Below, piece after piece: positions 6,046-14,132 of a stretch of DNA of 22,699 nt. The notes beneath the pieces are model-generated. The model saw nothing but the letters and a program-made list of their open reading frames with translations. It was not told the origin of the DNA and did not search any database. Origin of the DNA: a virus; the IMG/VR virus record IMGVR_UViG_3300009431_000803, positions 1-22,699 of that record; one strand, given 5' to 3'. How positions within the stretch are numbered: the first letter of the stretch is position 1; every line of letters starts with the position of its first letter. A program made the position numbers and the translations under genes.

Positions 6046-8205
6046 GTGGGAACGAGAATTGAGAAGCTGATGGAGAACCTGACGGTGGCCAAGTCCTCCT
6101 GGGACTCCCTCTTCCTCCGGAATATGGAGGACAAGATCACCAAGGACGATGTGGGCAAAGATCCATATGCCAAGTCGGATATCGTCTACGTTTGCGTTTC
6201 CACGACGGCTCGGGCCATTGCTCAGGTCCCTCTCGTGGTAATGGAGAACGGCGCCGGGGACAAGAAGACTCCCGTCCGGTGGGACGACCCGTGGCAAACC
6301 CTCCTCCGCAAGCCCAACCCGGTCCAGGATCCGTACCGGTTCATGGAGTCGATTATCTCCCACTATATGCTCGACGGCAACGTGTGGATATATCCCTATC
6401 CGGAGGACGCAGAGGTCCCGTGGGCTCTGTACGTCGTTCCCAAGAAGAATATGGAGCCGATAAAGGACGACCGCGGTCACCTGGTGGCGTGGAAGTATAC
6501 TCCGGGCACCGGGGGAGCCTCCTCTTCCTCGGCATCCTTCGTCCTGAAGGCCGAGAGGACGATTCACCTGGCCACGTTCAACCCCAACGATCCTATCCTG
6601 GGCCAGCCTCCCCTGGAGGCCGGCGGGGTCTTCGTCCGGACGGACTACAAGGCTGCAACCTACAATGAAAAGTTCTTCGACAACGCAGCAGTCCCGGCCG
6701 GCGTCATCTCGGCTCCCGAGAAAGTCGCACTATCGGATCCGCAGTTCAATAAACTCCGGGAGAGGATCGAGTCCGTCCACCGCGGTTACAAGAAGTCTCA
6801 CCGCATGCTCTACCTCGAACGGGGTCTCCAGTACACCCAGCTGGGCCTGAGCCAGAAGGATATGGACTACCCGGGGCTGAGGAAGATGAGCCGGCTGAGT
6901 ATCAAGCAGTGCTTCGGGATGAAGGATGCGGTTATCTCGGAGACGGACGATGTGAACTACTCGACCAACCGGGAGCAGAGGAAGGAATGGTGGGACTCGA
7001 CGAACATCCCGATGATGACGATGTTCACCTGGGGACTGAATCACCGTCTCCTCTCGGACCCGGCCGTCCAGAAAGCCGGGATCAAATACGTGGCTTTCGA
7101 TATCTCCAAGGTCTCGGCTCTGAAGGAGGACCTCTCCTCAAAGGTCGAGACCGGATCGAAGCTGTGGACGATGGGATTCACCGCAAACGAGATCAACGAA
7201 AAGCTCGAGCTCGGGTTCCAGGAGAAGGACTGGCGTGATCGGTGGTGGCCTCAGATGAACCTTTACCCGGTGGGGGATAATACTCCCCTGGACGACGAGG
7301 TTCCCGAGGAGGAGCCGGAGCAGACTCCGGCGCCGGTGCCCGCAGAGCCGGCCGAGGGGGAGGGAGAGGAAGAGGTCGTGGAGGAGACCTTCCGGGCCGG
7401 GAAGGAGTTGAGCTCTGCTCCTTGGTATAAGATCGGAGAAGCCAACTGGAAGTCCTTCGTGGCCAAGACCCGGCCGATAGAGATGAAGTTCCGGGGGAAG
7501 GTCTCCCGGGCTTTCTACAATATGCGACGGAAAGCCATGGGACTTCTCCGGGAGGACAACGACGTGGACGGTCTCCTGAAGGAGGAGTTCACCGAGGAGA
7601 TCGAGGATCTGGTCCGGTGGTTGACTCCTCTCTACCGGTCCGCGGTCGAGGTCGGACTCCGGTCCGGGGCTGATAGCACGGGGATGGACGCGAAGAGGTC
7701 GGACGAGTCCATGGTCATTGACGTCGACTTCCTCCTGGACGCAGATCCTGTGGTGGTGGCTCATATCGACAAGAAGAAAAGCCTGATTGCGGGACTCCGG
7801 AAGAAGGTCAAAGACGATATTCACAAGACTCTCTCCGTCGGGACTGCGGCCGGAGAGTCTATCAACCAGCTGGCCGACCGGGTGGGAGAGGTATTCAAGA
7901 TGGCCTCCACCCGGGCCAAAACCATAGCCCGGACCGAAGTCGTGGGTTCCTCGAATATGGGGAGGAACGTCGTCTTGAATCAGTCCGGGTTTCAGAAAAA
8001 GAGATGGTTCACTGCGTTGGACGAGAACGTCCGGGACTCCCACGATGAGATGGGAGGGCACGATCCTATCCCGATGGCGGACTCCTGGGAGCTCCCCTCC
8101 GGCGCGGTTTTACAATATCCCGGGGATTATGGAGCTGGCTTCCCGGAGGAAACAATCAATTGTAGGTGTATCGAGATGCCCGACCTCGAAAGTCGGGAGG
8201 AGTAA
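6046..8205 (+). CDS. Portal protein fused to a MuF-like head domain
   Basis: A GTG at 6046, a few bases after AGGAGGAGAT, opens a 719-aa protein. Residues about 1-410 are an HK97-type portal: IVYVCVSTTARAIAQVPLVV near the start, the YRFMESIISHYMLDGNVWIY block, and the long stem/wing region with NREQRKEWW. An acidic, proline-rich linker follows (about 415-450, EEEPEQTPAPVPAEP). The C-terminal quarter (about 615-715) is a phage Mu protein F-like domain with IARTEV, WFTALDENVRDSHDEMGG and the NCRC ending. The portal ring forms the DNA channel; MuF-type proteins are minor head components, usually encoded separately. Here the two are one polypeptide. No frame break or stop separates them. The protein is likely placed in the prohead before capsid assembly. 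Confidence 0.92.
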   Translation: MGTRIEKLMENLTVAKSSWDSLFLRNMEDKITKDDVGKDPYAKSDIVYVCVSTTARAIAQVPLVVMENGAGDKKTPVRWDDPWQTLLRKPNPVQDPYRFMESIISHYMLDGNVWIYPYPEDAEVPWALYVVPKKNMEPIKDDRGHLVAWKYTPGTGGASSSSASFVLKAERTIHLATFNPNDPILGQPPLEAGGVFVRTDYKAATYNEKFFDNAAVPAGVISAPEKVALSDPQFNKLRERIESVHRGYKKSHRMLYLERGLQYTQLGLSQKDMDYPGLRKMSRLSIKQCFGMKDAVISETDDVNYSTNREQRKEWWDSTNIPMMTMFTWGLNHRLLSDPAVQKAGIKYVAFDISKVSALKEDLSSKVETGSKLWTMGFTANEINEKLELGFQEKDWRDRWWPQMNLYPVGDNTPLDDEVPEEEPEQTPAPVPAEPAEGEGEEEVVEETFRAGKELSSAPWYKIGEANWKSFVAKTRPIEMKFRGKVSRAFYNMRRKAMGLLREDNDVDGLLKEEFTEEIEDLVRWLTPLYRSAVEVGLRSGADSTGMDAKRSDESMVIDVDFLLDADPVVVAHIDKKKSLIAGLRKKVKDDIHKTLSVGTAAGESINQLADRVGEVFKMASTRAKTIARTEVVGSSNMGRNVVLNQSGFQKKRWFTALDENVRDSHDEMGGHDPIPMADSWELPSGAVLQYPGDYGAGFPEETINCRCIEMPDLESREE

Positions 8206-8226
8206 AAGGGAGAGGGAGGAAGGACA

Positions 8227-9525
8227 ATGGCGCAAAAACTTTTGGGAGTCGACGGCAATCCGATTCTTCGGAACGGAAAGGAAGTGTGGACCTCGGCTCA
8301 GTCGTCCGTATTGAAGGCAGTGGACCTCGGAAAACGGGAGCTCTCTATCACCGGGACGACGGAAGCCCGGGACAGGGACCGGGACCGGATCAAGGTCTCC
8401 GGGTGGGAGCTGGAAAACTTTCTGAAGAATCCCGTCTTTCTCTGGGGCCACGACTATTCGAGTGTGCCTCTGGCTGCGGCTCGGAAGGTCGTGAAGAGGA
8501 GAGCTCCCCTCCGGCTGGATTTCGTTTTCCGGTTCCCCACGGAGATCGGTCTCTATCCTTTCGCAGATATGATCCTGGGGCTGTACGACGACGGGATCAT
8601 CAATGCCTCCTCCGTCGGGTTTATCCCGATTGAGTCCGAGCCCCTGCCTCCCGAGAAGGGGAAGGAGGACGAACCGGAGTGGACCCGGGGAAGGCTCTAC
8701 ACGAAGCAAGAGCTCCTCGAGCTCTCCGGCGTCGCAGTGCCCTCCAACCCGGAGGCTCTCCAGAACAGCCTCCAGGAGGTAGATGCTTTCCGGAGCCTGG
8801 ACGGAGAAGCCCAGAAGCACTTCATCTCTCTCATGTGTAAGGGATCCCCGGTGGAGCCGGAATCGAAAGGGGACCTGGCCTCCTGGATCGAGGATCAGAA
8901 GAAGGAGGTCCAATTCATCGACGAGACCGTCTCTCAGCACTTCGTCCCCGGGGATATCTCCGAAAAAGGTGACGAGCCCACGGAGGATCCCCAGGAGACA
9001 GAGGGAGCCCCTCCAGCTGGAGAAGGGATCCTGAAGGATTCCGAACACCCAGAGCATGGTTTCTGCTTCCTCGAGAATCATGTCCTGGTTACGGACAGCA
9101 AGCTCTTTTTTGAGAAGTTACAGGAAGAGGATAATCCGTTCTATGCCCTGACAGGTCTTCCCATCCCGGAGAAGCCGGAGGATTTGCCCCCGACCGGTGA
9201 CGAAGGGGAGAAGACTTTGAAGGCCGGAGCGGTTCTCAGTGCTCGGAACAAAACCAAGCTCCAGAGAGCGCTCGAGTATATCCAGGAGGTTTTGGCCTCC
9301 GCAGAAGCCCAGGAAGAAGAGGAAGTTGAGAGCCGCCATTTGGATGCTCTCTTGTCTCCTCCGAAAGGTCCGGGGTCCGTTCCTCCCGAGGGGAACAAGG
9401 ACAAGAAACCGGCTCCTCCGGGAGACGTTCACTCCTTCCTTCGGTTGAGTCCGGATCAGGTCGATGGCCTGAAACGGGAAACGAAGAATATCAGAGATTC
9501 ATTTCCTGACCTGTTTCCTCAATAG
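8227..9525 (+). CDS. HK97-type prohead protease with scaffold-like C-terminal region
   Basis: The 432-aa protein starts with a peptidase S78-like domain (residues about 15-180). It has RDRDRDRIKVSGWELENFLK and FLWGHD with His75 as the likely general base, then INASSVGF with Ser129 as the likely nucleophile, and LSGVAVPSNPEAL at the end of the domain. The prohead protease cuts the capsid delta domain or scaffold during maturation. The remaining 250 residues are acidic, proline-rich and partly coiled coil (NKTKLQRALEYIQEVLASAE), which suggests that scaffold function is fused to the protease. Such proteases are often much shorter. A ribosome site (GGGAGGAAGG) lies before the ATG. The capsid gene follows after a 37-base gap. 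Confidence 0.9.
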   Translation: MAQKLLGVDGNPILRNGKEVWTSAQSSVLKAVDLGKRELSITGTTEARDRDRDRIKVSGWELENFLKNPVFLWGHDYSSVPLAAARKVVKRRAPLRLDFVFRFPTEIGLYPFADMILGLYDDGIINASSVGFIPIESEPLPPEKGKEDEPEWTRGRLYTKQELLELSGVAVPSNPEALQNSLQEVDAFRSLDGEAQKHFISLMCKGSPVEPESKGDLASWIEDQKKEVQFIDETVSQHFVPGDISEKGDEPTEDPQETEGAPPAGEGILKDSEHPEHGFCFLENHVLVTDSKLFFEKLQEEDNPFYALTGLPIPEKPEDLPPTGDEGEKTLKAGAVLSARNKTKLQRALEYIQEVLASAEAQEEEEVESRHLDALLSPPKGPGSVPPEGNKDKKPAPPGDVHSFLRLSPDQVDGLKRETKNIRDSFPDLFPQ

Positions 9526-9562
9526 GGGAAGAGGGGGATGGAGACGAAAGGAGGAACCACAA

Positions 9563-10969
9563 ATGAAGCGCTATTTCGAGAAGCTGGAAGATGGGCGATT
9601 GGTCCTGGTGGCCGAGCCGGTCGAGGGTCAGAAGTATTTCCTGGAGGACGGAACCGAGGTGACGTATGCGAAGGAGCCCACGCCGGCTCCGGCAATCCGG
9701 ATTCCGGAAGCCGATCCCATCGGTGAACTCACCGGACTGATGAGGGACATTGCCTCTGCCCAGTCCAAGTCCAGCAACGTCATGAACGACATCAAGGAAA
9801 AGGTCGACTTGAACGAAGCGGCAATCCGGACCTTCCAGGAGCAAGCTGCGAAGGGATTCCCGATTCCCGGTCAGGGAGCTGCGGCTCCCAACGGCTCGGA
9901 AGAGGACATGAGTGTCTATGCTCCCTACGATCTGGCCAAGCAGGGCAAGGGTCTGGTGAATCGTTTCGGTGGTGGCTACAGCATCACCGAAGAGAAGAGG
10001 GTCGAGATGGCCAAGTATTTCGTCCTCTTCCTGAAGGCCGGTCTGGGCCAGGACCCGGCTGCGCGGCAGCTTTTGCGTGAACGGTATGCCCCGGTGGGCA
10101 AGACGGATATCGGGGACAGCGGCAACGTGTTCCCCGTTCCGGACATCGTGGACAGTGAAATCTTTGCCTTCGCAAGGGAGCAGTCTGCTCTTCTTCAGTA
10201 TGCGCGTCTGTGGGAGATGACCTCTGAGAAGATGTCTTTCCCGAGCGAGACCGCACAGAGCACTCCCACGTGGGGGAACACCACGCCCAATTCCGATCCG
10301 ACCATTGCCGAGGTCGAGCTGACGGCAGAGGAACTCAGTGCGTACACCACGGTCAAGAACATGACCCTGGCGGATGCCCGTTCCGATATCGTCACCTGGC
10401 TCACCCAGATGATGGCAGAAGCCGCTGCCCTGGAGCTGGACAACTCGGGATTCAACGGAGACGGCACCAGCACCTACGGGTCCTGCTCCGGCGTTCTGTC
10501 TGCGGCCGCGGGCTATTCCGTCGTCATGGCTTCCGGCTCCACCAACTTCTCTGCGATCACAGCCGACCATCTCTCCGAGATGATCAGCAAGCTCGACGGA
10601 CTGAAGAAGGTGGGGGCGCGGTTCTTCATGCACGGTTCCATTCTGCACTATGTGCGCGGTCTGAAGGACACCAATGATCGTCCGATCTTCCTCGAGACGG
10701 TCGGGGCTCCCATGTCGGGGCAGATTTGGGGCTACCCCTACACCGAAGTGATCAAGGCTGTTAGCACCTCCGCGGTGTCCACCGGCTTCGTCGTCTTCGG
10801 CAACCTCAGATACTTCGCCGTGGGGAGGCGGCTCGATGCAACTGCTCTCCAGGTCGATCCGTATGGCGACTGGACCACGAACCGCACGCGGTTCAAACTC
10901 TATCAGCGGTGGGGGATCGACATTGCCCTTGCCAACGGGTTTGCGCGGCTCGTGACTGCGGCTTCTTAA
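9563..10969 (+). CDS. Major capsid protein, HK97 fold
   Basis: The 468-aa protein has the family layout. An N-terminal region of about 110 residues is predicted helical (GELTGLMRDIASAQSKSSNV, then NEAAIRTFQEQA) and matches a delta domain removed by the protease. Then come the N-arm and the core. Core marks include FPVPDIVDSEIFAFAREQSA, ELTAEELSAYTTVKNMTLAD, the ALELDNSGFNGDGT segment and the late VDPYGDWTTNRTRFKLYQRW strand region. A strong ribosome site (AAAGGAGGAACCACAA) fits high expression. Codon use is more C-ending and less CGG/GGG-rich than in neighbours, as expected of an abundant protein. The exact cut site is not predicted here. The gene is followed by a G-rich structured segment. 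Confidence 0.94.
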   Translation: MKRYFEKLEDGRLVLVAEPVEGQKYFLEDGTEVTYAKEPTPAPAIRIPEADPIGELTGLMRDIASAQSKSSNVMNDIKEKVDLNEAAIRTFQEQAAKGFPIPGQGAAAPNGSEEDMSVYAPYDLAKQGKGLVNRFGGGYSITEEKRVEMAKYFVLFLKAGLGQDPAARQLLRERYAPVGKTDIGDSGNVFPVPDIVDSEIFAFAREQSALLQYARLWEMTSEKMSFPSETAQSTPTWGNTTPNSDPTIAEVELTAEELSAYTTVKNMTLADARSDIVTWLTQMMAEAAALELDNSGFNGDGTSTYGSCSGVLSAAAGYSVVMASGSTNFSAITADHLSEMISKLDGLKKVGARFFMHGSILHYVRGLKDTNDRPIFLETVGAPMSGQIWGYPYTEVIKAVSTSAVSTGFVVFGNLRYFAVGRRLDATALQVDPYGDWTTNRTRFKLYQRWGIDIALANGFARLVTAAS

Positions 10970-10983
10970 ACCTTTGACTTGCT

Positions 10984-11016
10984 GGGGGCCTGGGGGCCAG
11001 GTCGGGGACCTTGGGG
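10984..11016 (+). other. Potential G-quadruplex after the capsid gene
   Basis: Four G-runs lie within 33 bases on the coding strand: 10984-10988 (5 G), 10992-10996 (5 G), 11004-11007 (4 G) and 11013-11016 (4 G), with loops of 3, 7 and 5 bases. This meets the usual G4 rule with runs of four. The first two runs are in a tandem CTGGGGGC repeat (10982-10997). It would form in mRNA or the coding strand and competes with the hairpin at 11003-11056. Confidence 0.5.
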
Positions 11017-11056
11017 TTCTCCTCCTCGGCCCCAAGGTCTTGCTCTCGGGTCCCCG
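11003..11056 (+). terminator. Nested inverted repeats after the capsid gene
   Basis: GACCTTGGGG (11007-11016) pairs perfectly with CCCCAAGGTC (11030-11039) around a 13-base loop. Alternatively CGGGGACC (11003-11010) pairs with GGTCCCCG (11049-11056) as an outer stem over the inner TTGGGG/CCCCAA. No long T-run follows, so a classical intrinsic terminator is not clear. It may be a leaky terminator or a structure that protects the capsid mRNA end. Confidence 0.5.
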
Positions 11057-11081
11057 GCAATCTTCGTTGGAGTACCAGGAG

Positions 11082-11273
11082 ATGATAAGTCAACCGGAAG
11101 AGAATAGGATGATGACCAACCGGCCGAAGGTCGTCCACGTGTACTACCGGTGCGCCAGGTGCGGGAAAGAGTTCCGCTCCGGGAGGGAGACCAAGGGGCT
11201 CCGGTGCGACAAATGCGATGGGAAGGTTTTTGCCCACCGAGACGAGAGAGGGGGAATCATATGCAAGAAGTAG
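11082..11273 (+). CDS. Small zinc-ribbon protein, RpoP-like
   Basis: From the ATG at 11082 (GGAG 9 bases upstream) the protein has 63 residues; ATGs at 11109 and 11112 are alternatives. It has one clear domain, YYRCARCGKEF...GLRCDKCDGKVF, two CxxC knuckles 14 residues apart that should bind one zinc. The pattern, with aromatic residues before the first knuckle and a basic ending, recalls archaeal RpoP/Rpb12 and other short rubredoxin-like ribbons. A role in RNA polymerase is not shown, and similar ribbons occur as loose adaptor proteins in phages. The last 13 bases overlap the epimerase-like gene, so it seems to be the first gene of the block between capsid and connector. Confidence 0.65.
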   Translation: MISQPEENRMMTNRPKVVHVYYRCARCGKEFRSGRETKGLRCDKCDGKVFAHRDERGGIICKK

Positions 11274-12058
11274 AGAAGAAGAAACCGACCAAGTCAGTCT
11301 CTTTGCGGAGGAAGCCGGCCGTGAAGAAGAAGGAACCGGATCCGATTGAGAAGAAGGCCGAGGAGGAAGGGAAGGTCCTCGTCATCGGGTCCTCTGGGTT
11401 CTTCGGTTCCTGGCTCTGCCCGGGGTTGGAGAAGCTCAGTCACGAAATCGTCCCGTATGATATCGAGGAAGGGAACGACCTCCACGATACGGACAAGCTC
11501 CTGTCTGCGGCTTCGGGGTGCTCCTCCGTCGTCATGCTGGCTGCTATTCCGCACTACTCTGAGAAGATAATCCCTCCCCTGTTTATTCGGTTGAATACCC
11601 TCGGGACGACCGGCGCCATCAAGGCCCTGGCCGGTGCCGGGATCCGCCGGTTTGTTTTTACCTCCACCGGCGCCATCTACGGGTTCGGTCCGGGAAGAGA
11701 CGAGGGATGGGTCCGACCTCCTATCACTGAGGACGTCTCCGGGATGGACTGGAACGTGATGGATATCTATGGGGTGAGTAAAGTCCTGGCTGAGAACGAG
11801 CTCCGGTCTTGGGCGGAAAGGGAAAAGACTTTCCTCTCCGTCGTTTCCCTCCGGGTCAACTGTATCGAGCCTCATCACGGGGGAGCTCGGGAGCACGGGG
11901 CTCATCACGGCTGGTGGTGTTCGCAGGAGTTGGCCGTCCGAGCCTACGATGCTGCCATCCGGAGGATTACTCCCGGGTTCACTGAGGTCAACGTGGGAGA
12001 GGAGAATCCGAAACTGAAGTTGACGAGGCTGGAAGTTCTTCTCGGTGATTTGCTGTAG
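11261..12058 (+). CDS. NAD-dependent epimerase/dehydratase-like SDR protein
   Basis: The 265-aa product has a basic N-terminal extension (about 36 residues, KKKPTKSVSLRRKPAVKKK) before an extended short-chain dehydrogenase domain. The NAD(P)-binding loop is GSSGFFG (43-49), the serine/threonine strand is VFTSTGAIYG, and the catalytic pair is Tyr170 and Lys174 in YGVSK. The family acts on nucleotide sugars by epimerisation, dehydration or reduction through a 4-keto intermediate. At 265 residues it is shorter than most sugar epimerases (about 310-340), so the C-terminal substrate domain is small. The start is the ATG at 11261 behind GAGAGGGGGAATCAT. With the radical SAM and glycosyltransferase genes after it, making or altering an activated sugar is the best inference; the substrate is unknown. 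Confidence 0.88.
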   Translation: MQEVEKKKPTKSVSLRRKPAVKKKEPDPIEKKAEEEGKVLVIGSSGFFGSWLCPGLEKLSHEIVPYDIEEGNDLHDTDKLLSAASGCSSVVMLAAIPHYSEKIIPPLFIRLNTLGTTGAIKALAGAGIRRFVFTSTGAIYGFGPGRDEGWVRPPITEDVSGMDWNVMDIYGVSKVLAENELRSWAEREKTFLSVVSLRVNCIEPHHGGAREHGAHHGWWCSQELAVRAYDAAIRRITPGFTEVNVGEENPKLKLTRLEVLLGDLL

Positions 12059-12084
12059 CCCTGACCAGAGGAGGAGGGAGACAG

Positions 12085-13359
12085 ATGGGAAACAAAAGAG
12101 GAGGGACAAAGGACGTCGTTTTCATAAACCCACCGGTGTGGCTGTATGCCGGGACGCAGTTGAACTTCAACCCGAACCTGGGGACCCTATACCTCGCAGC
12201 CTCCGTCCGGAAGAACTACCGGGTCCGGGTATTCGATTGCGAGGCACTCCGGTGGGGATATAAGGACATGATGAATATGCTGAAGCAGATCGGTCCTTCC
12301 GCGGTTGGGATAACCGCAACCACCCTCGGGTTCCCGAGCCTGAAACGGATGGTCAAGGAGATCCGTCGGGAGTTCCCTCGGACCTACATCATGATTGGGG
12401 GACCTCACGTGACGGCCCACCAGGACGTGGCCCTGGCCGAGTCCGGCGCCGACGTGGCCGTGGTCGGGGAAGGAGAACCGGTGATCGGCCGGCTTCTGGA
12501 GGAGAAGACCAGAGGGGTCGTCTGGAACAAGGAGCCGATGGATCTCGGATCCCTCCCTCGGCCGGCCTGGGACCTCCTCCGGCCGAAGATCAACGAAGGA
12601 TACCGGGGCAATGCTCCCACCTACGACCTCCCGGAGACGGCCGTCCAGTGGCAGCGGGGATGCCCCCACGGGTGTTCCTTTTGTAGCCATGCCGTCTTCG
12701 GGAACCGTCCGACGAAGTTCCGACCTCCGAGGGCTATCGTGGACGAGCTCCTCCACCTGCGGGATGAGTGGGGGATCCGGACCGTCTTCGTCTACGACGA
12801 CGAGATGTTCGGACTGTCTACGAGGCAAGACGAGTGGCTGAACGATGTCCTGGATATCGTGATAAAGGAGAGGGTGGGGCTGACTCTGAAGACCCAAGGA
12901 AGGTGCAACGAAAAACTGGTTAAACGAAGAACCGTGGAAAAGATGGCAGAGGCCGGCTTCCGGAGCATCATGCTTGGGTGCGAGAGTGGGAGCCCGAAGG
13001 TCCTGAAGGCCAACCGGAAGGGGACGACGGTCGAAGATATCCGTCACACCGTGAAGATGGTAGCAGAGGCCGGGATCGACCCGTGGACTTTCTGGATGGT
13101 AGGGAACCTGGAGGAGACTCCGGAGGAAGCCTCCCGGACGGAGGTCCTCATCAAGGAGCTGAAGACCTGGATCCGATTCCGGCAGGTGACGATCTGTACG
13201 CCGTGGTCCGGTTCGGAGACCTACCAGCTCGCAAAGGAAGGCGGGTGGATATTCAGTGAGGATGTCCGGGACTTCCTGGCAGACCGTCCGGTGATGAACA
13301 CTCCGTGGATGTCAGCCGGGGAGATGACGGAGTGGAGAGGTCGACTGCTTGGTGCGTGA
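12085..13359 (+). CDS. B12-binding-type radical SAM enzyme
   Basis: The 424-aa protein starts with a Rossmann-like cobalamin-binding-type domain (residues about 10-140: FINPPVWLYAG, PNLGTLYLAASVRK, then YIMIGGPHVTA and AVVGEGE). The radical SAM barrel begins at about 185, with the 4Fe-4S motif Cys193, Cys197 and Cys200 (GCPHGCSFCS, the canonical Cx3Cx2C). Later marks include VYDDEMFG, the CESGSPKVL segment and FWMVGNLEETPEE, all usual in this class. Members catalyse methylations or rearrangements at unactivated carbons, including sugar and antibiotic tailoring. Whether cobalamin is really bound is not certain, because the DxHxxG motif is not visible. A strong ribosome site (GAGGAGGGAGACAG) precedes the ATG. 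The next gene starts 8 bases downstream. Confidence 0.92.
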   Translation: MGNKRGGTKDVVFINPPVWLYAGTQLNFNPNLGTLYLAASVRKNYRVRVFDCEALRWGYKDMMNMLKQIGPSAVGITATTLGFPSLKRMVKEIRREFPRTYIMIGGPHVTAHQDVALAESGADVAVVGEGEPVIGRLLEEKTRGVVWNKEPMDLGSLPRPAWDLLRPKINEGYRGNAPTYDLPETAVQWQRGCPHGCSFCSHAVFGNRPTKFRPPRAIVDELLHLRDEWGIRTVFVYDDEMFGLSTRQDEWLNDVLDIVIKERVGLTLKTQGRCNEKLVKRRTVEKMAEAGFRSIMLGCESGSPKVLKANRKGTTVEDIRHTVKMVAEAGIDPWTFWMVGNLEETPEEASRTEVLIKELKTWIRFRQVTICTPWSGSETYQLAKEGGWIFSEDVRDFLADRPVMNTPWMSAGEMTEWRGRLLGA

Positions 13360-13367
13360 GGTGCTGA

Positions 13368-14132
13368 ATGAGAACGCTAGTGAATATCTCCTGGGAATGT
13401 TCCCTCGACAACTGTGCATATTGCTGGATAACTGGCCGGGACGGGGTGGGGAAGAAGCTCCGCGGGCCAGAGTTGTCGAAGGACCAGTGGATCCGAGCCC
13501 TGGCCAAACTCCCTCCGGGGATCGTCGACTTCTGCGGAGGGGAGCCCACCCACGTCTTCGGGTTTGCTGATATCGTCAATTCTCTGGATAAGAATTTTCA
13601 TGCCTTCGGGATGACGACAAACCTCTCCCACGATTCCAACGTGGAGACTCTTCGGGGGATTGAGGACTTCCGTCGGTGTGCGGCCGTCAACTGCTCCTTT
13701 CATCACGAGAATAACATCAACTCCTTTATCCGGAGATTCTACCAGGTCCAGGAGATATATCCTCCGGCAAGTATTACGGTGGTGGAGAATCCGTATGTGG
13801 ATTACTCGGACGAGATCGTGGAGATGAAGAGTTTGGGGCTCCCGGTCAACGTCGTCCCCTATCAGAATCCGCAAGATTCCAACCTTCCTCACCCGAAGGG
13901 GAGGATCAAGTTTTGCTCCGGGGGGAGTACCCACGTCACCGTGAATCCGGACGGGAACGTCTACCGGTGTTTGACCTCCGTCCGGAGCAACCGGATGGAC
14001 GAGTTTTTTCTGGGGAATCTATTGACGGACGAGATCGTGTATGAGGGATATGAAGGGTGTGACTTGAATTGCGATCCCGAGGAACGGAAGTGTTGGGGCA
14101 TAAATGCCTGGACCGAGGAGGGTCCGTTATGA
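13368..14132 (+). CDS. Radical SAM protein with SPASM-like C-terminus
   Basis: The 254-aa protein opens with NISWECSLDNCAYCW, cysteines at 11, 16 and 19. That is Cx4Cx2C, one residue wider than the usual Cx3Cx2C. The next family mark, FCGGEPTHV (about 55-63), is the GGEP SAM-amino-group motif, which supports the assignment despite the spacing. The C-terminal region has cysteines in KFCSGG, YRCLTS, GCDLNCDPEERKCWG, a pattern like an auxiliary SPASM or twitch cluster. VTVNPDGNVYRC is the typical strand entering such a domain. SPASM enzymes often modify peptides, but some act on sugars. The short length leaves a partial barrel. The stop overlaps the following glycosyltransferase start (ATGA). 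Confidence 0.85.
   Translation: MRTLVNISWECSLDNCAYCWITGRDGVGKKLRGPELSKDQWIRALAKLPPGIVDFCGGEPTHVFGFADIVNSLDKNFHAFGMTTNLSHDSNVETLRGIEDFRRCAAVNCSFHHENNINSFIRRFYQVQEIYPPASITVVENPYVDYSDEIVEMKSLGLPVNVVPYQNPQDSNLPHPKGRIKFCSGGSTHVTVNPDGNVYRCLTSVRSNRMDEFFLGNLLTDEIVYEGYEGCDLNCDPEERKCWGINAWTEEGPL

Noticed and set aside
5428-6567. Reverse-strand open frame of 379 codons opposite the Fis-like and portal genes
   Set aside because: It spans several real genes on the other strand and has shadow composition.
7138-8061. Reverse-strand open frame of 307 codons opposite the portal-MuF gene
   Set aside because: Stop-poor reverse frames are expected from the GC-rich codon use; no domain is recognisable.
8179-8197. 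Hairpin CCCGAC...GTCGGG just before the portal stop codon
   Set aside because: Only six pairs, inside coding sequence and without a T-run; too weak to call a terminator.
9491-11035. Long reverse-strand open frame (514 codons) opposite the capsid gene
   Set aside because: It is a mirror of the well-supported capsid gene; its residues are rich in R, G, H and P with no domain, and no ribosome site is present.
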